This document shows positions 1 to 9,593 of a DNA stretch of 39,696 bases, piece by piece; within the stretch, counting starts at the first letter, position 1; each line of letters begins with the position of its first letter. The stretch comes from Alphaproteobacteria bacterium (GTDB lineage Bacteria; Pseudomonadota; Alphaproteobacteria; JAPULJ01). The stretch covers positions 1 through 39,696 of the forward strand of contig JAPULJ010000348.1 in NCBI GenBank assembly GCA_027295145.1, in the 5' to 3' direction. The translations under genes were made by a program, and so were the position numbers. The notes beneath the pieces are model-generated. The model saw only the letters and a list, made by a program, of their open reading frames with translations, searched no databases and was not told the DNA's origin.

Positions 1-47
1 ACCTCCCCTATTCCCAATTTCCTGGCGATATTCACGTTCCCACGTTC

Positions 48-290
48 CTATTCGTGTTTTCCCGCCTCTTTTCGTTTCTCATCACGAATCCTGAACCAAG
101 CCGATATCGTGAAACATGAAATGGAAATTGCGAGCGCCAACGCAGCGATCAATTTATCAAATAAATCGAACGCGTCCTTGGAAGGCTTCGGTAGGGACTC
201 TGGGTTGGGGATTGGTAAATCGACCGACAACAAAACGAGCGCCAATATCAGAAATACCCAGCCCGAGATGCGTAGTATTTTTCTAGCCAT
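48..290 (-). CDS. small two-helix membrane protein, unknown function
   Basis: This 80-residue protein has a basic N-terminus, a hydrophobic helix at about residues 9-25, a short polar proline-rich loop, a second hydrophobic helix at about 45-66, and a charged Lys/Arg/Glu-rich tail. That suggests a small inner-membrane protein with two spanning segments. It lies on the same strand as ispE, 111 bases downstream of it, and starts at an ATG with only a distant AGGT upstream. I recognise no family, so no function is assigned. The composition, with a plausible membrane topology and a charged tail, looks more like a real gene than an antisense shadow. Confidence 0.55.
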   Translation of the reverse strand: MARKILRISGWVFLILALVLLSVDLPIPNPESLPKPSKDAFDLFDKLIAALALAISISCFTISAWFRIRDEKRKEAGKHE

Positions 291-401
291 AACAGATGAA
301 TACCTAATGCGTTTCGAGTTTGTCCAGATCGCCGATCAGCTGACAGCTGACGCGTGTGGCGCCATTCTTGATTTAGTGTGGCTGTCATACATCACAGGCA
401 C

Positions 402-1310
402 TCACAGCGCCCCAACATCCGTCACCAACCGTCCCGCACGCACCCACCAGTCGGGATGCGCGGAGGCGATCTCAGCGGCGGCGTGGTCGGCCTCGGTGTC
501 GCTTTCGAAAAGCGCGAAGCAGGTCGGGCCGCTGCCCGACATGCGCGTCAAAAGCGCTCCTGGCGCGGCGTCGAGCACGTCGAGGATAGTGCCGATCTCG
601 GGCAGGCAGCGCCGGGCGGGGTCGGCGAGATCGTTGTGGCGGGTGGCCAGCAATTCGGCCAGCTCGCATGCGTCGGCCGGTGGGCGCTCGAAACGGTCCG
701 CCGCACTAAAGCGTCCATCGAACGCATCGAACACCGCCTTCGTCGCCAACGGGCGCGTGGGATTGGCCAGGACAAGCGCCGCCGGCGGCAGGCGCGGCGC
801 GGGGTCGAGGCGCTCGCCTGCCCCGCTCATGTAAGAAGCGCGCCCGGCGAGGCAGACCGGCACGTCGGCGCCCAGTTCCATCGCCAAGCCGACCAGGTCC
901 GGCGCACCCAGATCGATCTTCCACAGCATTGCAAGCGCCCGCAATGCCGCCGCTGCATCGGCCGAACCGCCGCCGATGCCGCCAGCTACCGGCAGACGCT
1001 TGATCAGTCCGATCGCCGCGCCGTCCGAGACGTTTGCCGCTGCCGCCAACGCCCGCGCCGCCTTGAGAACAAGGTTATCGGGCTCGTCCGCCAGCGCAGG
1101 CGCGAATGGCCCCTCGACGTTCAGGCCTATTTCGGCCGCCGGGCGCACCGATATCGTATCTTGAAGATCGGCGAAGGCGACGAGGCTGTCGAGCTCGTGG
1201 TAGCCGTCGGTGCGCTTGCCGGTGATGTGAAGGGTGAGATTGAGCTTGGCCGGCGCGGGCTGAACGATCGCGGCGCCCTCAGCCGGACCGCCGAACGCGC
1301 CCTCACTCAA
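402..1310 (-). CDS. ispE: 4-diphosphocytidyl-2-C-methyl-D-erythritol kinase
   Basis: IspE phosphorylates the 2-hydroxyl of CDP-methylerythritol with ATP in the cytoplasmic MEP (non-mevalonate) pathway to isoprenoid precursors. The 302-residue protein has the N-terminal APAKLNLTLH segment, which carries the conserved catalytic lysine, followed by the RTDGYHEL segment. The GHMP-kinase glycine-rich loop reads PVAGGIGGGSADAAAALRAL, with the catalytic aspartate in GGGSAD. A C-terminal MSGSGPTCFALF matches the third GHMP motif. Length is normal for the family. The gene begins 16 bases after the stop of the TPR gene on the same strand, so the two are probably co-transcribed. Confidence 0.95.
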   Translation of the reverse strand: MSEGAFGGPAEGAAIVQPAPAKLNLTLHITGKRTDGYHELDSLVAFADLQDTISVRPAAEIGLNVEGPFAPALADEPDNLVLKAARALAAAANVSDGAAIGLIKRLPVAGGIGGGSADAAAALRALAMLWKIDLGAPDLVGLAMELGADVPVCLAGRASYMSGAGERLDPAPRLPPAALVLANPTRPLATKAVFDAFDGRFSAADRFERPPADACELAELLATRHNDLADPARRCLPEIGTILDVLDAAPGALLTRMSGSGPTCFALFESDTEADHAAAEIASAHPDWWVRAGRLVTDVGAL

Positions 1311-1326
1311 AGCCTGCGGCCTGGGC

Positions 1327-3069
1327 TCAAAGTTTGCGGCCCAGCTTCTTGGCTTTTCCGAGGCCGTGCTCGATCTTTTTATTGATAATCGTGACCTGGT
1401 CCTTCTCCGGGCCGAACGACAGCGCCCGGCGCCACTGCACCCGCGCCTCGACCTTGCGTCCGACGCGCCAGTAGGCGTCGCCCAGATGGTCGTTGATAGT
1501 CGGATCGTGGGGCCGTAGTTCGACCGCGCGTTCGAGGTGGCGGACCGCTTGCCTGTACTTACCCATGCGGTAGAGCACCCAGCCCAAACTGTCGGTGATG
1601 TAGCCGTCGTTGCGGCGCAGCGAGACGGCCTTCTCGATCATCTTGCGCGCGCGGGCAAGCTGGACCCCGCGCTCGACCCATGAATAGCCGAGATAGTTGA
1701 GAACGAAGGGTTGGTTCGGCTGGAATTCCAGCGCCTTGAGGAAATCCCTCTCCGCCCGCACCCATTTCTTCGATCGCTCGAGGGCGATGCCGCGGGCGTA
1801 GAGAATGCTCCAATGCCGCTTGTCCAGCTTGGGAATGCGCGCGATCACCTGGTCATAGGCGGCGGTGGCCTCCGCAAACCGGTCGTGGCCGCGCAGGATG
1901 TCGCCCAGTGCCCTTGGCGCGTCCCAGCGCTTGGGGCGCTCCTTTGCCATGCGTTTGAGCAGTCCGATCGCCTCGTCGGTGCGTTTAAGGTCGTCGAAAA
2001 TCCGGGCCGAAGCCAAACGCGAGGTCCAGGCCATCGGTGAGCTGGACGGCACCATGCGATAGAGCACCAAGGCCGCCTCGCGCTGCTCCCGGCCTTCGAG
2101 GATATTGGCAATGAGGATCTGGGCCGGCGCGAAGCGCGGTCGCATAAACAGCGCAAGACGCGCCAGCATCAGAGACCGCCGCACGCCGCGCCCGCGCGTC
2201 ATCAGGCTTGCCGCATCGAACAGCGCTTCGGCCATGGCTTCAGTGGGATTGCGCACGAAGGCCGGTGGCCGCCGCTTGCGAAGCGCCCGCTGCAGCGAGA
2301 AATCAATCGCCTGATATTGTGGGTTACGTTTGAGGAATTTGCGGTAGAGCGCGATCGCCTTGGCCCGCTGGTTCGAGCGCTCGTAAAAAACGCCGACCGC
2401 GTAAATCATACGCAGACCAGGCCGCTTCCCTTTCCGCAAGGCCACTTCATAACGCGCGCCGGCTTGCTTGATACGCCCGCTCATCTGGAGCATGAGCCCT
2501 GTGTGCAAGATATGGAAGTTGCTGAAACCGCGCATATCGGCGAATTCGTCGATCTGTTCCAGCCCCCGCTCCCGGCGGCCGCTGGCGAACGTAATCCAAC
2601 CCCGAAGCAAAGGCAGAAGGACGCGATTGATGCCCCGCTTCGGCAGCTTAGTGAGGCGGCGTTCGGCTTCGGGGTAGCGGCCGGTGGTAGCGGCCTTTAG
2701 GGCGAGGACGAAATTGGCTAGGCGCGAATCGGGCTGCAGTTTGACCAGCCGGCGGGCCAGCGCAACGGCCTCGGAATTGCGCCCGTCGGCGACCATCAAA
2801 TAAAGCGTGCGCCCAAGCAGCGGCTTGTTCTCGGGATCGACCGCCAGGACCCGCGCGTAGAATGTGGCGGCATCGGTTATGGCGAAACTGCCAACCGCGT
2901 GCTTGCCCGCAAGATAAGCGCCGTAGGTAGAATGGCTGTTCGGGGTCGTCTTGGCCGCAGCGAGCGCTGGCGGGCCGGCGAGGGAAACGAGGGCTGCCAG
3001 AAGAATGCCGGCGCGCCGGCAGGCGCGTGCCCAAACTCGGTAATTCTTGTTTCTCATTCCTACCATCAT
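1327..3069 (-). CDS. exported tetratricopeptide-repeat protein
   Basis: The protein is about 580 residues. It has a basic N-terminus and a hydrophobic signal segment ending near ALAAAK, then TPR-type helical pairs along most of its length. The clearest repeats are in the C-terminal third, with patterns such as NYLGYSWVERG, DSLGWVLYRMGKYRQAV and DHLGDAYWRVG. A periplasmic or membrane-attached scaffold role is inferred; no catalytic domain is visible. The reading frame runs upstream to a TTG at 3102. ATG codons at 3069 and 3066 and another at 3057 fit the signal peptide better, and I chose 3069. It lies 80 bases downstream of the ETF-QO gene and just upstream of ispE on the same strand. Confidence 0.85.
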   Translation of the reverse strand: MMVGMRNKNYRVWARACRRAGILLAALVSLAGPPALAAAKTTPNSHSTYGAYLAGKHAVGSFAITDAATFYARVLAVDPENKPLLGRTLYLMVADGRNSEAVALARRLVKLQPDSRLANFVLALKAATTGRYPEAERRLTKLPKRGINRVLLPLLRGWITFASGRRERGLEQIDEFADMRGFSNFHILHTGLMLQMSGRIKQAGARYEVALRKGKRPGLRMIYAVGVFYERSNQRAKAIALYRKFLKRNPQYQAIDFSLQRALRKRRPPAFVRNPTEAMAEALFDAASLMTRGRGVRRSLMLARLALFMRPRFAPAQILIANILEGREQREAALVLYRMVPSSSPMAWTSRLASARIFDDLKRTDEAIGLLKRMAKERPKRWDAPRALGDILRGHDRFAEATAAYDQVIARIPKLDKRHWSILYARGIALERSKKWVRAERDFLKALEFQPNQPFVLNYLGYSWVERGVQLARARKMIEKAVSLRRNDGYITDSLGWVLYRMGKYRQAVRHLERAVELRPHDPTINDHLGDAYWRVGRKVEARVQWRRALSFGPEKDQVTIINKKIEHGLGKAKKLGRKL

Positions 3070-3149
3070 GCTTGGACTTATGCCGTCGCGAGGATTGTGC
3101 AATCTAATGTTTTTAGAGCGTCCCTACATATCAGAGCGAACAGGGTCGT

Positions 3150-4796
3150 TCACATATTTGGATAGTTTGGACCGCCGCCGCCTTCGGGCGCTACCCAGGT
3201 AATGTTGCGCGATGGGTCCTTGATATCGCAGGTCTTACAGTGGACGCAGTTCTGGGCATTGATCTGTAGGCGCGGGTTGGCGCCGTCCGCGTCGCTCAGG
3301 ATCTCGTAAACCCCGGCCGGGCAGTATAGCTGCTCGGGCGCGCTGTAGAGGGGCAGGTTTGCATCGACCGGTATTGCAGGGTCGGCCAGCTTCAGATGCA
3401 CCGGCTGGTTCTCCTCGTGGTTGGTGTTCGAGAGGAAAACCGAGGAAAGTTTGTCGAAGCTGATCTTGCCGTCGGGTTTGGGATAGTCGATCTTCTTGCT
3501 TTCGGCGGCCGGTTTCAGGCTTTCCCAATCGGCGTGGGGGTGTTTTAGCGTCCACGGTGCGCGGCCGCGGAACAGGATCTGGTCGATCCCAGCATAGAGC
3601 GTCCCCAACATCAGCCCCCATTTGAAAGCCGGCCGAACGTTACGCGCGGTGTTTAGCTCCTTATGAACCCAGGAGGATTTGAAGCTCTCGGCATAGGCGC
3701 TCAACTCGGCCGGCGGCGCCTCGCCGGAGAGCGCTGCGTGCGCCGCCTCGGCGGCCAGCATGCCGGACTTCATCGCCGTATGGGTGCCCTTGATCTTGGG
3801 CATGTTGAGCGTGCCGGCTTCGCAGCCGATCAGCGCGCCGCCGGGGAAGGTAAGCTTGGGCAGGCATTGCAGACCGCCCTCGATGAGCGCGCGCGCGCCA
3901 TAGGAGATCCGCCGGCCACCTTCGAACAGGGAGCGTATCTTGGGGTGCAGCTTGAAGCGTTGGAATTCGTCGTAAGGGCTCATATAGGGGTTCTGGTAGT
4001 CGAGCCCGATGACGAAACCGACCGACACCTGGGTGTCCTCGACATGATAGATGAACGAGCCGCCATAGGTTTTGCTATCGAGGGGCCAGCCGGCGGTGTG
4101 GACGACCAGTCCTTCGTGATGCTTTTCCGGCTCGACTTCCCACAGCTCCTTGATGCCGATGCCGTAGGTCTGCTCCTGCACCCCATCGTCGAGATTAAAG
4201 CGTTCCATCAATTGCTTGCCCAGCTGTCCCCGGCAGCCTTCGGCAAAAAATGTATAGCGGGCGCGCAATTCGATGCCCTGTTGGTAGTTGGCTGTATGCT
4301 CGCCGTCGCTACCGACCCCCATATCGCCGGTGGCAACGCCGGTGACTTCGCCATCCTCGCCGTAGAGGATTTCCGACGCGGCAAAGCCGGGATAGATCTC
4401 GACCCCCAGCGCCTCGGCCTGCTCGGCCAACCAGCGGCACAGATTACCAAGCGAGATGATGTAGTTGCCGTGGTTTTTCATCGCCGGCGGCAAAAAGAAC
4501 GTCGGCCAGGAAACCCCGCCTTTGGCGGTCAGGAAGAGGAATTTTTCGGCCTTCACCGCTGTCTTGACCGGCGCACCCTTTTCCGCCCAGTCGGGGATCA
4601 GCTCGTCGAGGGCCCTGGTTTCGAGCACCGCGCCCGACAGGATATGGGCGCCGACCTCCGAGCCCTTCTCGACGATGCAGACATTGGTCTCGCGGCTTGC
4701 CTCGGCGGCCAGTTGCTTCAGCCGTATCGCCGCGCCGAGGCCCGCCGGCCCGGCGCCCACGATCACGACATCGTACTCCATCGATTCGCGTTCCAT
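3150..4796 (-). CDS. electron transfer flavoprotein-ubiquinone oxidoreductase
   Basis: This membrane-associated enzyme passes electrons from reduced ETF, loaded by acyl-CoA and other dehydrogenases, to ubiquinone. The 548-residue protein starts with an FAD-binding [14 protein letters not shown] fold. It carries the family segments [23 protein letters not shown] and [19 protein letters not shown]. The C-terminal ferredoxin-like domain holds four cysteines at about 492, 517, 520 and 523 (CPAG then CVHCKTC), which would ligate one 4Fe-4S cluster. It ends in PNYPNM, as family members typically do. The frame opens at a TTG at 4805, but the ATG at 4796 gives the usual MERESMEYD start. It is divergent from the UDG gene across 79 bases. 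Confidence 0.96.
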   Translation of the reverse strand: MERESMEYDVVIVGAGPAGLGAAIRLKQLAAEASRETNVCIVEKGSEVGAHILSGAVLETRALDELIPDWAEKGAPVKTAVKAEKFLFLTAKGGVSWPTFFLPPAMKNHGNYIISLGNLCRWLAEQAEALGVEIYPGFAASEILYGEDGEVTGVATGDMGVGSDGEHTANYQQGIELRARYTFFAEGCRGQLGKQLMERFNLDDGVQEQTYGIGIKELWEVEPEKHHEGLVVHTAGWPLDSKTYGGSFIYHVEDTQVSVGFVIGLDYQNPYMSPYDEFQRFKLHPKIRSLFEGGRRISYGARALIEGGLQCLPKLTFPGGALIGCEAGTLNMPKIKGTHTAMKSGMLAAEAAHAALSGEAPPAELSAYAESFKSSWVHKELNTARNVRPAFKWGLMLGTLYAGIDQILFRGRAPWTLKHPHADWESLKPAAESKKIDYPKPDGKISFDKLSSVFLSNTNHEENQPVHLKLADPAIPVDANLPLYSAPEQLYCPAGVYEILSDADGANPRLQINAQNCVHCKTCDIKDPSRNITWVAPEGGGGPNYPNM

Positions 4797-4875
4797 CGAT
4801 GCCAATACCTATTTCCAGCGCTGGCGCGCTTATAGCACAGTCTGTCGGTGCGCGAGCCCCGATGGTAAAGTGCAA

Positions 4876-5706
4876 ATGATGTCAAAGCGAGCCGATCCTA
4901 CCCAAGGCGAAATGGTCGCCGCCCTGCGCTGGCAAGTCGAGGCGGGCGCCGACGAGGCGGTCGGTGAATTGCCCATCGACCGCTACGCTGCCGCGCGCGC
5001 GGCAAAGCCCGCACCGACGCCCGCGCCTACAACCTCACCAAAAAAATCTCCACCCCGCCCCGCCCCGGCGCCGCTGGTCTCGGCCGAAGCGCAGCGCGCC
5101 AACGCCCGTGCGCTGGCCGCTGGTGCCGGCTCGCTGGACGCGTTGCGCCAGGCGGTCGAGGATTTCGACGGCTGCGCGCTCAAGCTGACGGCGACCAACA
5201 CTGTCTTCGCCGACGGCGATCCGTCGAGCGACACGATGTTCATCGGCGAGGCGCCGGGGGCCGAAGAGGACCGCCAGGGCCTGCCCTTCGTCGGCGTCTC
5301 GGGCCAACTCCTCGACCGCATGATCGCCTGCATCGGACTTGAACGCGGCGGCCAGGGCCGCGCCGGCGCCTATATCTCGAACATGCTGTTCTGGCGGCCA
5401 CCCGGCAACAGAAACCCCTCGGCCGACGAGATCGCCACCTGCCTGCCATTCGTCGCCCGCCATATCGAACTCGCCGCTCCCAAGCTCCTGGTCTTCGTTG
5501 GCGGCACCGCTGCCAAGACCATGCTGCAGACCACCACCGGCATCATGCGCCTGCGCGGTCGCTGGTTCGAATACGAGACCCCCGACGGCGCCACGATCCC
5601 GGCCACGCCAATCTTCCACCCAGCCTACCTCTTGCGCTCGCCAGCCCAGAAACGCGAAGCCTGGCGCGACCTGCTGGCGATCAAGGCAAAGCTCGACGGG
5701 GCTTAA
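4876..5706 (+). CDS. uracil-DNA glycosylase, family-4-like, two cluster cysteines missing
   Basis: The enzyme should excise uracil from DNA to start base-excision repair. The 276-residue protein has a low-complexity Ala/Pro N-terminus (about 40-75). The UDG fold follows, with the motif [12 protein letters not shown] at about 124-135, [13 protein letters not shown], and the second active-site motif [10 protein letters not shown] at about 247-256. Family-4 enzymes normally hold a 4Fe-4S cluster with four cysteines. Here only C100 and C189 remain: the first ligand position reads Phe (DFDGC) and the third reads Trp (LFWRPPGNR). The ATG at 4876 is chosen because the longer frame runs antisense through the ETF-QO gene. 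The last codons are duplicated about 3.9 kb downstream (see 9594-9720). Confidence 0.9.
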   Translation: MMSKRADPTQGEMVAALRWQVEAGADEAVGELPIDRYAAARAAKPAPTPAPTTSPKKSPPRPAPAPLVSAEAQRANARALAAGAGSLDALRQAVEDFDGCALKLTATNTVFADGDPSSDTMFIGEAPGAEEDRQGLPFVGVSGQLLDRMIACIGLERGGQGRAGAYISNMLFWRPPGNRNPSADEIATCLPFVARHIELAAPKLLVFVGGTAAKTMLQTTTGIMRLRGRWFEYETPDGATIPATPIFHPAYLLRSPAQKREAWRDLLAIKAKLDGA

Positions 5707-5782
5707 ACGGTGTGCCGATAACTCTTACGGCAGCGTCTTCGGACTTACGGTTACGGCGGCCATTGTCTAGGTCCTATTTTGA
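5655..5782 (+). repeat. left-border direct repeat, copy 1 (UDG 3' end plus flank)
   Basis: This stretch contains the last codons of the UDG gene, its stop and about 75 bases beyond. It is repeated in the same orientation at 9594-9720 with a constant offset of 3939 bases. By hand alignment, 86 of 100 bases match without gaps from 5661 to 5760, and the match continues with one-base indels. The coding part and the non-coding part are both conserved, so this is a true duplication and not convergent codon use. Confidence 0.88.
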
Positions 5783-6021
5783 CCAAGGCTGTGTAAATAA
5801 TCGGTCCGGATGAGCGTTTGTGTAACAGTAGAATCTGATTTTGCGGATGCGTGGATCATTCTTGCCTGCGACGACAGCTAGTCGAAATCATTGTTGCGCG
5901 CTCGGACTTCGCAAATCGTTTTCGCACCGCCTGGACCCAATGCCGAAATTTGGCCTCGATGGACAGGATCGCCCACTAAACGTAGACTTTGGCCGGACCG
6001 CGACGGAGTGGAGGCCGCTAG
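5783..6021 (+). other. leader region upstream of the cyclase gene
   Basis: The 315 bases between the UDG stop and the cyclase start hold the non-coding half of the border repeat (to 5782) and then this 239-base leader. I see no gene, tRNA or strong hairpin in it. No convincing -35/-10 pair stands out. The only clear signal is a purine-rich GGAGTGGAGG about 8 bases before the ATG at 6022, which can serve as the ribosome binding site. Confidence 0.5.
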
Positions 6022-9000
6022 ATGGCCGAGGACATCTCGCAATGGCTTGACAGCATTGGCCTCGGCCAGTACGCGCGGGCGTTCGCTGACAACGGTATCG
6101 ACATAGAAGCACTGCCATATCTTCGGGACGAGGACTTTGAACAGCTTGGGGTTCTGTTGGGCCATATGCGCAGACTCCAAGCCGCCATAAGAACCCTACC
6201 CGCCAACGATTCTCCCACCCGATCAATCCAACCTCCGAGCCCGGAACCTGAAGCCCATCCCGCTGAGGCTGAGCGGCGCCAACTGACCGTGATGTTCTGC
6301 GATCTGGTTGGTTCGACAGCGCTGTCTCAAAAACTCGACCCGGAGGATTTACGCGATGTCATGCGGAGCTATCAAGACGCCGTAGTGGATGCTGTTTCGC
6401 GATTTGGAGGACATGTCGCAAAATATCTAGGTGATGGTGTCCTCGCCTATTTTGGTTGGCCACAGGCTTATGAGGATCAGTCTGATCGTGCGGTTCGCGC
6501 GGGTCTTGACGCGGTCTCGGCGGTGGCAAGGCTGACGCTCGACAATGGCCAACCACTGGCGGCGCGCGTCGGTATCGCCACCGGCCAGGTGGTGGTTGGA
6601 GACTTGGTAGGAAAGACCGGCCGTGAAACCGAGGCGGTGACCGGGCAGACCCCGAACCTCGCCGCGCGCCTGCAGAGCCTGGCCGAACAGAACCAAGTGG
6701 TAATAGGCGCCGACACCCGCCGGCTGATCGGGACCGCATTCGAACTGGAGGATTTCGGCAAGCATGACCTCAAGGGATTTTCCCAGCCCGTGTCGGTGTG
6801 GCGTGTCGTCGGCGAAGATGTAGGGGAGAGCCGATTTGAGGTGATGCGGGGCACCACACTTGCACCTCTAATCGGCCGCGAGCATGAGCTGGGTCTGCTG
6901 TTGGAACGATGGGAATTGGCGATGGGGGGCGAGGGCCAAGTTGTGGAACTATCCGGCGAGGCGGGTATAGGCAAGTCTCGCATCGTTCGGACCTTGCTGG
7001 AGGCGATTGCCGAGAAGCCCCACTTCCGTTTGCGATATCAATGCTCACCACATCACACAAACAGCGCCTACTATCCGATCATTAGCCGAATCGAACGGGC
7101 CGCCAGTTTTGCCAGTGCCGACGATGCCGATGCCCGGCTGGACAAGCTGGAAAAGCTGCTGCGCATGTCGGGACAGGATATAAGAGCGGCCGCACCGTGG
7201 TTTGCGGCCTTGCTGTCGCTGCCGGGCGAGAAGCGTTACGGCAAGCTGGACCTAACACCCCAGCAGCTCCGTGAGCACACCTCAAAGGCGCTGATGGATC
7301 AGGTTTTGGGGCTGGCGCGACTACGGCCGGTGCTCTTCGTGCTGGAAGACGTTCATTGGATAGATCCGACAACTTGGGAATTTCTGGAACAGTTGGCTCC
7401 TGGCATCGCCGATGCTGCGGTATTGATATTGATCACCCACCGCCAGGAGGAAGCGCGGCCCTTGGCGGCGCTTTCGCATCTAACTTCGGTAACCTTGAAC
7501 CGGCTGAGCCGGGTCCAGGGCAAGAAGATCATCCTGACGGCCGGCGGCGCAGCCTTCCCAGACGAAGTAATGGACCAAATCGTGGCGCGTGCCGACGGTG
7601 TGCCTTTGTATGTGGAGGAGCTCACGCGCTCGGTCGTGGATGCTGGAGGCGAGGCCAGCGCGGCGGACATTCCCGAAACACTTCAAGCCTCTTTGACGGC
7701 GCGTCTGGACCACTTGGGCGAAGCCAAGGAGATCGTGCAGATCGGCGCCGTCATCGGGCGAGACTTCGGACACGGTTTGCTGGCTGCTGTGGCCGACCGA
7801 ACCGAGATTGAACTGGCCACTGCTCTCGACCGGATAGTCCGCTCCGAATTGGTGTTTCGACGCGGTGTACCGCCAGATGCCACCTATACCTTCAAGCACG
7901 CGTTGGTCCAGGACGCCGCCTATCAATTGCTTCTCAAGCCGATGCGTCAGGACCTCCACCGGCAGGTGGCTGAGCAGTTGGAAAGCCGGTTCCTTGAAGT
8001 GACACAGACCCAGCCAGAGCTGTTGGCCCATCACTATATCGAGGCGGGGTTGGCCGAGAAGTCGGTGCCCTATTGGTTCAAGGCCGGCCAACAGGCGGTT
8101 GAGCGCTCCGCCAATCTGGAAGCAATCGTGCATCTGACCAGGGGGCGGGCGCTTCTGGTCGAGCTGCCGGCAAGCGCCGAGCGAGATCTGCAAGAGCTAG
8201 AATTTTGTCTGGCCTTGGGTCCGGCCTTCATGTCCACCAAGGGGCTCGCGGCGGCGGAAGCCGAGGAGATTTATGTGCATGCCCGCAAACTCAGCCAGTC
8301 CATCGACCAGGCAGCTCTATCGTTTCAGGCCGCCTGGGGTCTTTGGCTGGTCTTCCAACAGCGTGGCCAGATCGATCTGGCGCAAACGGCGACCGAAGAG
8401 GTTCTGTTGCTTGCCGAGCGGCAGAAGGAGAACGTGGATTACTCGCTACAGGCGCATCATGCCGCCTGGACGACGCAATTGTTCATCGGCAAATTTGCCA
8501 CAAGTCAGACCCACATCGTGGAAGGCGAGGCGCTTTACGACATCGAAAAGCACCGCAACCACGCCTTCATCTATGGCGGCCATGACCCCGGGGTCTGCGC
8601 CAAGACCACCGCCTCGGAGACGCTCTGTCTGTTGGGATACGCCGAGCAGGCGGTGAAAAAAGCGGTGGAAGGGGTGGCTTTGGCGGAACGGCTGTCCCAT
8701 CCCTTCAGCTTGGTCATGGCCCACTATTTCATGGGCCAGGTCCATCAGTATCGCCTGGAGCCCGCTATCGTTCGCACCCACGCCCAAGTAACCTTCACGA
8801 TGTGCGAATCGCACGGCTTTGAGAGCTACAAGGCACAAGCGGCAGTGCTTCTGGGTTGGGCGACCGCGGCCGGAGGCGAATGCGAGACCGGCATAGCGCA
8901 AATCCGCGAAGGCTTGGCTGCCTGGCAGTCGACCGGTACCGGCATGCGCCGCCCCTATTTTCTGGCGCTCCTCGCCGATGCCCTGCTGCTCGCCGACCAA

Positions 9001-9351
9001 ACCGAGGAAGGGCTGAATATTATCGCAGAAGCTGAGGCTCTAATCGAACGCACGGGCGAAACCCGTTGGCATGCTGAAACGGTGCGCTTGAAGGGTGCGC
9101 TAATGGACCGCACCGGTGCCGCGACAGAGGACATCGAGGCCACCTACCAACGCGCTTTGGAAATCGCGCGCGGACAGGAAGCACGGTGTTTGCAGCTAAG
9201 AGCAGCGACGAGTCTCGGCCAACTTTGGCACGGCCGAGGCAAGGGAAGCGAAACGCGCGAACTCCTTGGCCCTCTTTACGCCTGGTTCACCGAAGGCTTC
9301 GAGACCCCAGACGTAATACGCGCAAGGGCGCTCCTGGACGAATTGCCTTGA
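6022..9351 (+). CDS. SAM domain / class III adenylyl cyclase / AAA-type ATPase / TPR signalling protein
   Basis: This is a 1109-residue, probably cytoplasmic, multidomain regulator. Residues 1-60 form a SAM domain (ISQWLDSIGLGQYA). About 83-265 is a class III nucleotide cyclase domain with metal-binding D94 (MFCDLVGST) and D138 (YLGDGVLAYFG), plus the transition-state pair N212 and R216 (PNLAARL). About 283-540 is a large NTPase with a Walker A loop GEAGIGKS (K318) and a Walker B-like VLFVLEDVHWID. TPR-like helices run from about 640 to the end. The key catalytic residues are present, so it should be an active cyclase making cAMP from ATP; the input signal is unknown. The architecture is common in Rhizobiales and Rhodospirillales. 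It lies between two copies of the UDG 3' end, and its base composition looks less GC-rich than that of its neighbours. Confidence 0.93.
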   Translation: MAEDISQWLDSIGLGQYARAFADNGIDIEALPYLRDEDFEQLGVLLGHMRRLQAAIRTLPANDSPTRSIQPPSPEPEAHPAEAERRQLTVMFCDLVGSTALSQKLDPEDLRDVMRSYQDAVVDAVSRFGGHVAKYLGDGVLAYFGWPQAYEDQSDRAVRAGLDAVSAVARLTLDNGQPLAARVGIATGQVVVGDLVGKTGRETEAVTGQTPNLAARLQSLAEQNQVVIGADTRRLIGTAFELEDFGKHDLKGFSQPVSVWRVVGEDVGESRFEVMRGTTLAPLIGREHELGLLLERWELAMGGEGQVVELSGEAGIGKSRIVRTLLEAIAEKPHFRLRYQCSPHHTNSAYYPIISRIERAASFASADDADARLDKLEKLLRMSGQDIRAAAPWFAALLSLPGEKRYGKLDLTPQQLREHTSKALMDQVLGLARLRPVLFVLEDVHWIDPTTWEFLEQLAPGIADAAVLILITHRQEEARPLAALSHLTSVTLNRLSRVQGKKIILTAGGAAFPDEVMDQIVARADGVPLYVEELTRSVVDAGGEASAADIPETLQASLTARLDHLGEAKEIVQIGAVIGRDFGHGLLAAVADRTEIELATALDRIVRSELVFRRGVPPDATYTFKHALVQDAAYQLLLKPMRQDLHRQVAEQLESRFLEVTQTQPELLAHHYIEAGLAEKSVPYWFKAGQQAVERSANLEAIVHLTRGRALLVELPASAERDLQELEFCLALGPAFMSTKGLAAAEAEEIYVHARKLSQSIDQAALSFQAAWGLWLVFQQRGQIDLAQTATEEVLLLAERQKENVDYSLQAHHAAWTTQLFIGKFATSQTHIVEGEALYDIEKHRNHAFIYGGHDPGVCAKTTASETLCLLGYAEQAVKKAVEGVALAERLSHPFSLVMAHYFMGQVHQYRLEPAIVRTHAQVTFTMCESHGFESYKAQAAVLLGWATAAGGECETGIAQIREGLAAWQSTGTGMRRPYFLALLADALLLADQTEEGLNIIAEAEALIERTGETRWHAETVRLKGALMDRTGAATEDIEATYQRALEIARGQEARCLQLRAATSLGQLWHGRGKGSETRELLGPLYAWFTEGFETPDVIRARALLDELP

Positions 9352-9400
9352 GTCTGTTTATCGCTGAGGCTGTTCTCTCGGTTATCTATGCATGCGCACT

Positions 9401-9500
9401 CTCGGTCAGTAGTCTGCATATGGATCAAGTTAATTTGGTGAGTAACCAAAAATTCATGGGCTCAATCAATAGATTGATAGGATAAATTGCAGAGCGGCGT
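9401..9500 (+). repeat. right-border direct repeat, copy 1
   Basis: This 100-base segment lies shortly after the cyclase stop. It matches 11509-11608, the segment after the TetR gene, with a constant offset of 2108 bases. By hand count 72 of 100 positions are identical with no gap. Anchors include CTCGGTCA, TGGATCAAG, TTCATGGGCT and TAGATTGA at exactly the same spacing. Weaker similarity continues about 40 bases further with small indels. The copy contains a short inverted repeat, ATCAAT-AG-ATTGAT. No open reading frame is convincing across it. Confidence 0.8.
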
Positions 9501-9593
9501 TGCCAACACGCTTTAGGCGCGCCCGCATTGCAGTCAAGCAAAGTCTCGCTGCTGGCGTGCAGCTAACAAATGTTGATCTTCAGCCTGGCGATC

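Noticed and set aside
32-48. CACGTTCC tandem pair as a possible LexA or regulatory site
   Set aside because: The two GTTC cores are four bases apart, not seven, and lie after the end of a gene at the window edge.
378-1385. 335-codon plus-strand frame opposite ispE
   Set aside because: It is arginine-rich antisense reading of a well-supported GHMP kinase gene.
3663-4835. 390-codon plus-strand frame opposite the ETF-QO gene
   Set aside because: It is antisense to a protein with clear FAD and iron-sulfur motifs; its own translation has no recognisable family and a composition typical of antisense reading in GC-rich DNA.
6022-9351. Antiphage STAND-type NTPase (Avs-like) interpretation of the cyclase protein
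   Set aside because: It has an N-terminal SAM domain and an active-looking class III cyclase domain; this order is that of known alphaproteobacterial signalling cyclases, and no defence gene is adjacent.
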